This document shows positions 52,374 to 56,120 of a stretch of 56,120 bases of DNA, piece by piece. The position numbers were made by a program, and so were the translations under genes. Location: the NCBI GenBank assembly GCA_018000835.1, contig JAGNJD010000012.1, forward strand, positions 1 through 56,120, given 5' to 3'. Numbering within the stretch: the first letter of the stretch is position 1; each line of letters opens with the position of its first letter. The notes under the pieces are model-generated. The model was not told the origin of the DNA. It saw nothing but the letters and a program-made list of their open reading frames with translations, and did not search any database. Origin of the DNA: Candidatus Goldiibacteriota bacterium. Lineage in GTDB: Bacteria > Oederibacteriota > PGYV01 > DSYL01.

Positions 52374-53624
52374 ATGGCATCTTATCCGGAAAAAACAATA
52401 TTATTGATTGATATGAATTCTTATTTTGCGTCCGTAGAGCAGGTTTGCAATCCGGGATTGCAAAATAAGCCGGTTGTCGTATGTGGCAGAGGCAGAACCG
52501 TTGTTGTAACCGCTTCTTATGAAGCAAGGGAATATGGCATTAAAACGGGCATGACGATCCCGGAAGCAAAAAAATTATGCTCATCCGTTAAAATCGTCCA
52601 TGCAAATCTTGATAAATACATAGATACGTCTCTTAAAATACATAAAATATTTCTTGATTTTACAGATAGGGTAGAAGTTTTCTCCATAGATGAATGTTTT
52701 ATGGACGTAACTGACGTGCAGAACCGTTTTGGAGGTGCGGAAAACATAGCAGTGGCAATAAAACGAAGATTAAAAAATGATTTTGGGTTAACATGCTCAA
52801 TAGGAATAGGTCCAAACAAGGTTATTGCAAAACTTGCAGCAAAAATGAAAAAACCGGATGGATTAATCATTGTGCGACAGTCAGATGTTCATTGTTTTTT
52901 AAAAGAATTACCAGTAGAAAAAATGCAGGGAATTGGCATTGGCAGGCAATTGTCGGAAAAATTGAAAAAACTTGGCATTAATACAGCAGCAGAACTTGGT
53001 GCTGCATCTTCAATGCTTTTAACTGCATGTTTTGGCATAATGGGTCATGTGTATAAAAATATAGGATTGGGAATTGATTATTCCCCTGTAAAAAGTTATT
53101 ATGATAAACCCCCGGTAAAATCCGTTGGACATAGTTACACTTTTCCAAGGGATACAAAGGATGTGGAAGTTATTAAATCATATTTTTTAATGTTGAGTGA
53201 AAAGGTTGGTGTCCGCCTTAGAGATTATAAAATGTCTTGCAAAACAATATGTATTTTTGTAAGATTTTTTGATTTTTCTCATGTTATGAAAAGAAAAACT
53301 TACCAGAATTATTTTAATTCAGGGCTTGAAATATTTAAAAAAACCGTTGAATTATTTGGTAAAAACCTGCTTCCTTTAAGTAAAAAAGTAAGACTTGTTG
53401 GCGTTAGTGTGAGCGGATTATATAAAATCACCACCCAGGGGTATCTGCTGGAAAAACCACAAAAAACGCAAAATCTTATAAAAACCGTAGATGAAATAAA
53501 TTCAAAGTATGGAGAATTTACAATAAAACCTTTATCAATGAAAATAGCCGAAAATTTTGGTATACTGGATAGATGTGGAGTTCTTGGTTCCAGAACGTGG
53601 AAAAGCAGCAAATATAATGATTAA
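52374..53624 (+). CDS. dinB: DNA polymerase IV (Y-family, DinB)
   Basis: DinB copies past damaged bases with low fidelity during the SOS response. The 416-residue protein has the palm motifs ILLIDMNSYFASVEQ (first catalytic Asp) and FSIDECFMDVT (catalytic Asp-Glu), GIGPNKVIAKLAAKMKKPDGL, the helix-hairpin-helix thumb (MQGIGIGRQLSEKLKKLGINT) and the little-finger domain. The C-terminus lacks a clear beta-clamp-binding QxxLF motif; it ends LGSRTWKSSKYND. It belongs to the lexA transcript, so it should be under LexA control. Confidence 0.93.
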   Translation: MASYPEKTILLIDMNSYFASVEQVCNPGLQNKPVVVCGRGRTVVVTASYEAREYGIKTGMTIPEAKKLCSSVKIVHANLDKYIDTSLKIHKIFLDFTDRVEVFSIDECFMDVTDVQNRFGGAENIAVAIKRRLKNDFGLTCSIGIGPNKVIAKLAAKMKKPDGLIIVRQSDVHCFLKELPVEKMQGIGIGRQLSEKLKKLGINTAAELGAASSMLLTACFGIMGHVYKNIGLGIDYSPVKSYYDKPPVKSVGHSYTFPRDTKDVEVIKSYFLMLSEKVGVRLRDYKMSCKTICIFVRFFDFSHVMKRKTYQNYFNSGLEIFKKTVELFGKNLLPLSKKVRLVGVSVSGLYKITTQGYLLEKPQKTQNLIKTVDEINSKYGEFTIKPLSMKIAENFGILDRCGVLGSRTWKSSKYND

Positions 53625-53657
53625 TTAATATATAAAATCTGAAATAAAAGGATAAGC

Positions 53658-54497
53658 ATGACAAAAATAAAGATAGGAACGTCCGGTTTTTCTTTCCCTG
53701 ACTGGAGGGATAATATTTATCCGGCAGGTTTACCACAAAAAGACGAATTGAGATATTATTGTCATGAATTAAACTTTGATTGTCTCGAAGTAAATGCTAC
53801 ATATTATACAATAATAAGTGAAAAATCTGCCATTGCCATGGAAAAGAAGACGGATGATAATTTTGAATTTGTAGTCAAGGGATACAAAGGATTTACGCAC
53901 GACCCTTTTGACAACAGAATAGAAAAAAAACCCAACAGTGAAAAAATCATGGATGACATAATAAAATTCAAATCAGCGTTAAATCCTTTTATTAAAAAAA
54001 ATAAGCTCGGCTGTGTTTTACTCCAGTTCCCGGTATTTTTTTATCCTTCACAACAGTCCGAGGATTACATATTAAAATGTAAAAAAATGCTTGATGACGT
54101 GAAAATTGTAGTTGAATTCAGGAATAATGAATGGGCAAAACAAAGAACTTTTGAATTTTTAAGACATAATAATATCGGATATTGTGCAGTTGACGAACCA
54201 CGATTGCCACGGCTCATGCCGTTTATAAACGAAGTTACGTCGGACATTGCTTATATCCGTTTTCATGGCAGAAATAAAAACTGGTTTAATTCGCCGGTTT
54301 CCGAAAGATATGATTATTTATACTCTGATGAAGAATTAGAGAAATTTATTCCTGAAATAAAAAAAATGACGTTATCGGGTGCAAAAACGTATGTGTTTTT
54401 CAATAACTGCCATGCTGGTTCCGCCGTTAAAAACGCCATGAAAATGAGGAACTTTTTGATAAAAGAAAATCTTTATGATGGCAATGCAAATTATTAA
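53658..54497 (+). CDS. DUF72 (YecE-like) TIM-barrel protein
   Basis: This 279-residue protein matches the DUF72 family: KIGTSGFSFPDWRDNIYPAGLPQKDEL (read in parts) at the N-terminus, FDCLEVNATYYTI, VVEFRNNEW, and near the end IAYIRFHGRN and YVFFNNCHAGSAVKNA. The fold is a TIM barrel. Biochemical function is not established; family members often stand next to DNA-repair genes, as here 33 bp after dinB, so it may be carried on the same SOS transcript. Length is normal (about 240-290). Confidence 0.88.
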   Translation: MTKIKIGTSGFSFPDWRDNIYPAGLPQKDELRYYCHELNFDCLEVNATYYTIISEKSAIAMEKKTDDNFEFVVKGYKGFTHDPFDNRIEKKPNSEKIMDDIIKFKSALNPFIKKNKLGCVLLQFPVFFYPSQQSEDYILKCKKMLDDVKIVVEFRNNEWAKQRTFEFLRHNNIGYCAVDEPRLPRLMPFINEVTSDIAYIRFHGRNKNWFNSPVSERYDYLYSDEELEKFIPEIKKMTLSGAKTYVFFNNCHAGSAVKNAMKMRNFLIKENLYDGNANY

Positions 54498-54522
54498 CTG
54501 CAATTCTTAATAAATAATATCC

Positions 54523-54550
54523 TTGTCAAAATATTACGTTATTGTATAAT
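54523..54550 (+). promoter_or_regulatory. Promoter of the terminal glycosidase-like gene (leaderless)
   Basis: TTGTCA (54523-54528), 16-bp spacer, TATAAT (54545-54550). Only six T separate the -10 from the ATG at 54557, so the expected +1 is the A of the start codon. No ribosome site exists. Confidence 0.65.
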
Positions 54551-54556
54551 TTTTTT

Positions 54557-56120
54557 ATGAATTATTATTATTCGGGAAACGAATACATATCATTAATAAA
54601 TATAGAAGAAAATCTTTCCATAAATGGACTGACGTTTTTATCGATGGGGTTAAACGGAAACGTTTTCATTGATTGTAAAATATACCTTAAATTTTTTAAC
54701 AAAGCGGGCCCCGTTGATTTTAAAAATGCCAGTTTTAACATGGTAAATTACTGGATTCCAGAAATTATAATAAAAACCAGAGGATCAGAAGAAATCAGAA
54801 TTAATCTTTTAACGCCAAAGGAACAAAGGGGCTTCATCTATAACATAACCGGCAAAAACATACGTGCAGAATTACATTTTGAGTATAAAAACCTATTTTT
54901 AAACATAAATGCTTCTCACAAATTAGATCCGCTTTGTGAAATTTATGACAATAAATGGTTTAATCAGGCAGTTTATAAATTTTTACATGGCAGCAGTTTA
55001 TTCTGCATTGCAATTGATGCGGGTAAAAAAGGCACGTATAAAATCATGAAAAATAAAATAATTGCATCTTGTTCAGGTAAAAGTGGCGAAATTAATTTTA
55101 ACGTGGGAATAAGCACGGAAGACATGGGTGCAATTTCAAGTTGCGTTCATTTCAGGAGATTCGGTTATGATTATTTTCATGACGAATTAAACAATTGGTT
55201 GTCGGAAAAAGTAAGCCGTTATGAAAATAAAAACGTAGAAAAAATTTATAATACCAGTTTATTTTTTAATTATTTTTTTTCAAATGGTAAAACCATAGAT
55301 ACGGATGAGATCGTCTGCGTTACGTCACGCAGCCCTGAATATTACGTATCCGGAGCATACTGGGACAGGGATGCTTTTTTATGGAGTTTTCCTGCCATTC
55401 TTATCATAGACGACCGCAGGGCACGTGAAATGCTGGATTATGCATTTAAAATACAGGGCAAAAATTTTGGAGTCCATTCCCGTCAAATAAACGGGAATAT
55501 GCTTGAATGCGGATTTGAACTTGATGAATTATGTGCACCTTTTCTTGCTTTGAAATCGTATATAAATAAAACAGGGGATACAGGTTTATTAAAAAAAGAA
55601 GAAGTTAATACTATTCTGTCCCATATAAAAGACAAATTTTTTAAACATAAACATAAAGTTTATATGCTGTTTAAGACAGAATTAAGACCATCTGACGACA
55701 TGTCTTCCTGTTTTTACAATACGTATGATAATGTTTTAACGTGGCAGACTTTTATAACGTTGTCGTATTTTCATAAATTATTAAAAAATGATAAAGAATC
55801 CATGATGTGGAAAAAAATTGCGCAAACGACGAGGAACGATCTAAAAAAATTTTCAATCGACAAAAAAAACAGGATAATTTCCTATGAATTTGATACGAAA
55901 GGAAAACATATATTATATGAAGAACCTCCGGGTAGTTTACGTTTACTTGAATTTTATGGATTTATTGACAACGATATCCGACCATATTATAAAAAAACCA
56001 TGAAATGGAGTTATTCAAAACAAAATCCATATTTTTATTATAGAAAAATCTGTGAAAGCGGATGTGAACATGCAAAATACCCATGGCCTTTGTCTGCTGC
56101 AAATTCTTTGTTTACGACTG
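54557..56120 (+). CDS. Probable (alpha/alpha)6-barrel glycosidase, N-terminal 521 codons (runs off the window)
   Basis: An open frame runs from ATG 54557 to the right edge without a stop. It begins MNYYYSGNEYISLINIEENL and has no signal peptide. About residues 1-230 are strand-rich, like the N-terminal beta domain of many six-hairpin glycosidases. From about 250 it turns helical and shows YYVSGAYWDRDAFLWSFPA, then GKNFGVHSRQINGNMLECGFELDELCAP, later KTELRPSDDMSSCFYNTYDNV and CEHAKYPWPLSAANS. Aromatic-Asp-Arg-Asp (WDRDAF) and the repeated helical pairs suit GH15/GH63/GH125-type barrels. The family cannot be settled by eye. It is probably cytoplasmic, like the GH5 enzyme at 9.3 kb. Confidence 0.6.
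   Translation, partial: MNYYYSGNEYISLINIEENLSINGLTFLSMGLNGNVFIDCKIYLKFFNKAGPVDFKNASFNMVNYWIPEIIIKTRGSEEIRINLLTPKEQRGFIYNITGKNIRAELHFEYKNLFLNINASHKLDPLCEIYDNKWFNQAVYKFLHGSSLFCIAIDAGKKGTYKIMKNKIIASCSGKSGEINFNVGISTEDMGAISSCVHFRRFGYDYFHDELNNWLSEKVSRYENKNVEKIYNTSLFFNYFFSNGKTIDTDEIVCVTSRSPEYYVSGAYWDRDAFLWSFPAILIIDDRRAREMLDYAFKIQGKNFGVHSRQINGNMLECGFELDELCAPFLALKSYINKTGDTGLLKKEEVNTILSHIKDKFFKHKHKVYMLFKTELRPSDDMSSCFYNTYDNVLTWQTFITLSYFHKLLKNDKESMMWKKIAQTTRNDLKKFSIDKKNRIISYEFDTKGKHILYEEPPGSLRLLEFYGFIDNDIRPYYKKTMKWSYSKQNPYFYYRKICESGCEHAKYPWPLSAANSLFTT

Overview
The window reads as a piece of chromosome from an AT-rich, diderm, probably anaerobic bacterium of a little-studied lineage. Native genes are strongly A/T-biased (Lys/Asn/Ile rich). 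The outer membrane is implied by several signal-peptide beta-barrel proteins, a PorV-type barrel fused to an OmpA peptidoglycan-binding domain, and YajC. The taxon cannot be fixed from the sequence alone. A PorV-like barrel, a split methionine synthase (as in Thermotoga) and a LexA box close to the Fibrobacter type all point to a deep-branching diderm phylum rather than Proteobacteria. No tRNA, rRNA or CRISPR array was seen.

Layout. 1-8.3 kb: the end of uvrA, two envelope proteins, an SppA-type peptidase, a membrane/beta-propeller protein and the PorV-OmpA fusion. 8.4-19.4 kb: an IclR regulator and a cytoplasmic GH5 enzyme, then a tightly packed housekeeping run: tgt, yajC, a galT homolog, xseA, xseB, polyprenyl synthase, a PAP2-like protein, dxs and recN. 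19.4-29.3 kb: a surface-glycan and TPR block with two tandem DUF2723 (GT-C fold) proteins, a TPR-array protein, an opposing O-antigen-ligase/TPR fusion and two periplasmic TPR proteins. 29.4-36.3 kb: mutS, a small opposing XRE cassette, and a split cobalamin-dependent methionine synthase (separate reactivation domain, then the catalytic core). 36.5-42.6 kb: a compositionally distinct island with a decayed IS3-family element, an intact ISLre2-family element with a 9-bp target duplication, and three glycan genes (GT4-like, Wzx flippase, GT2). 42.7-47.7 kb: a five-gene NAD-linked [NiFe]-hydrogenase operon (hoxF, U, Y, H and the maturation protease). 47.8-49.2 kb: infC-rpmI-rplT behind an attenuator-like leader, with infC starting at AUU. 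49.2-51.2 kb: an APC permease with a UspA domain. 51.3-53.6 kb: an SOS cassette (lexA, a small unknown gene, dinB) behind a promoter carrying a clear LexA operator. 53.7-56.1 kb: a DUF72 protein and the first 521 codons of a probable (alpha/alpha)6-barrel glycosidase that runs off the window.

Points that simple gene calling would miss: the true starts of infC (AUU, 48002) and wzx (apparently AUA, 40136); the last gene (54557 to the end); several near-consensus sigma70-type promoters, three of which place the transcription start at or within a few bases of the ATG (leaderless genes at 27270, 32479 and 54557); and a dispersed non-coding repeat with CTGTCCGGT/ACCGGACAG termini, found in at least four intergenic regions. 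The best candidates for something new are the leaderless XRE plus 62-residue cassette, the small protein lodged between lexA and dinB, and the GalT homolog whose nucleophilic histidine is replaced by tyrosine.
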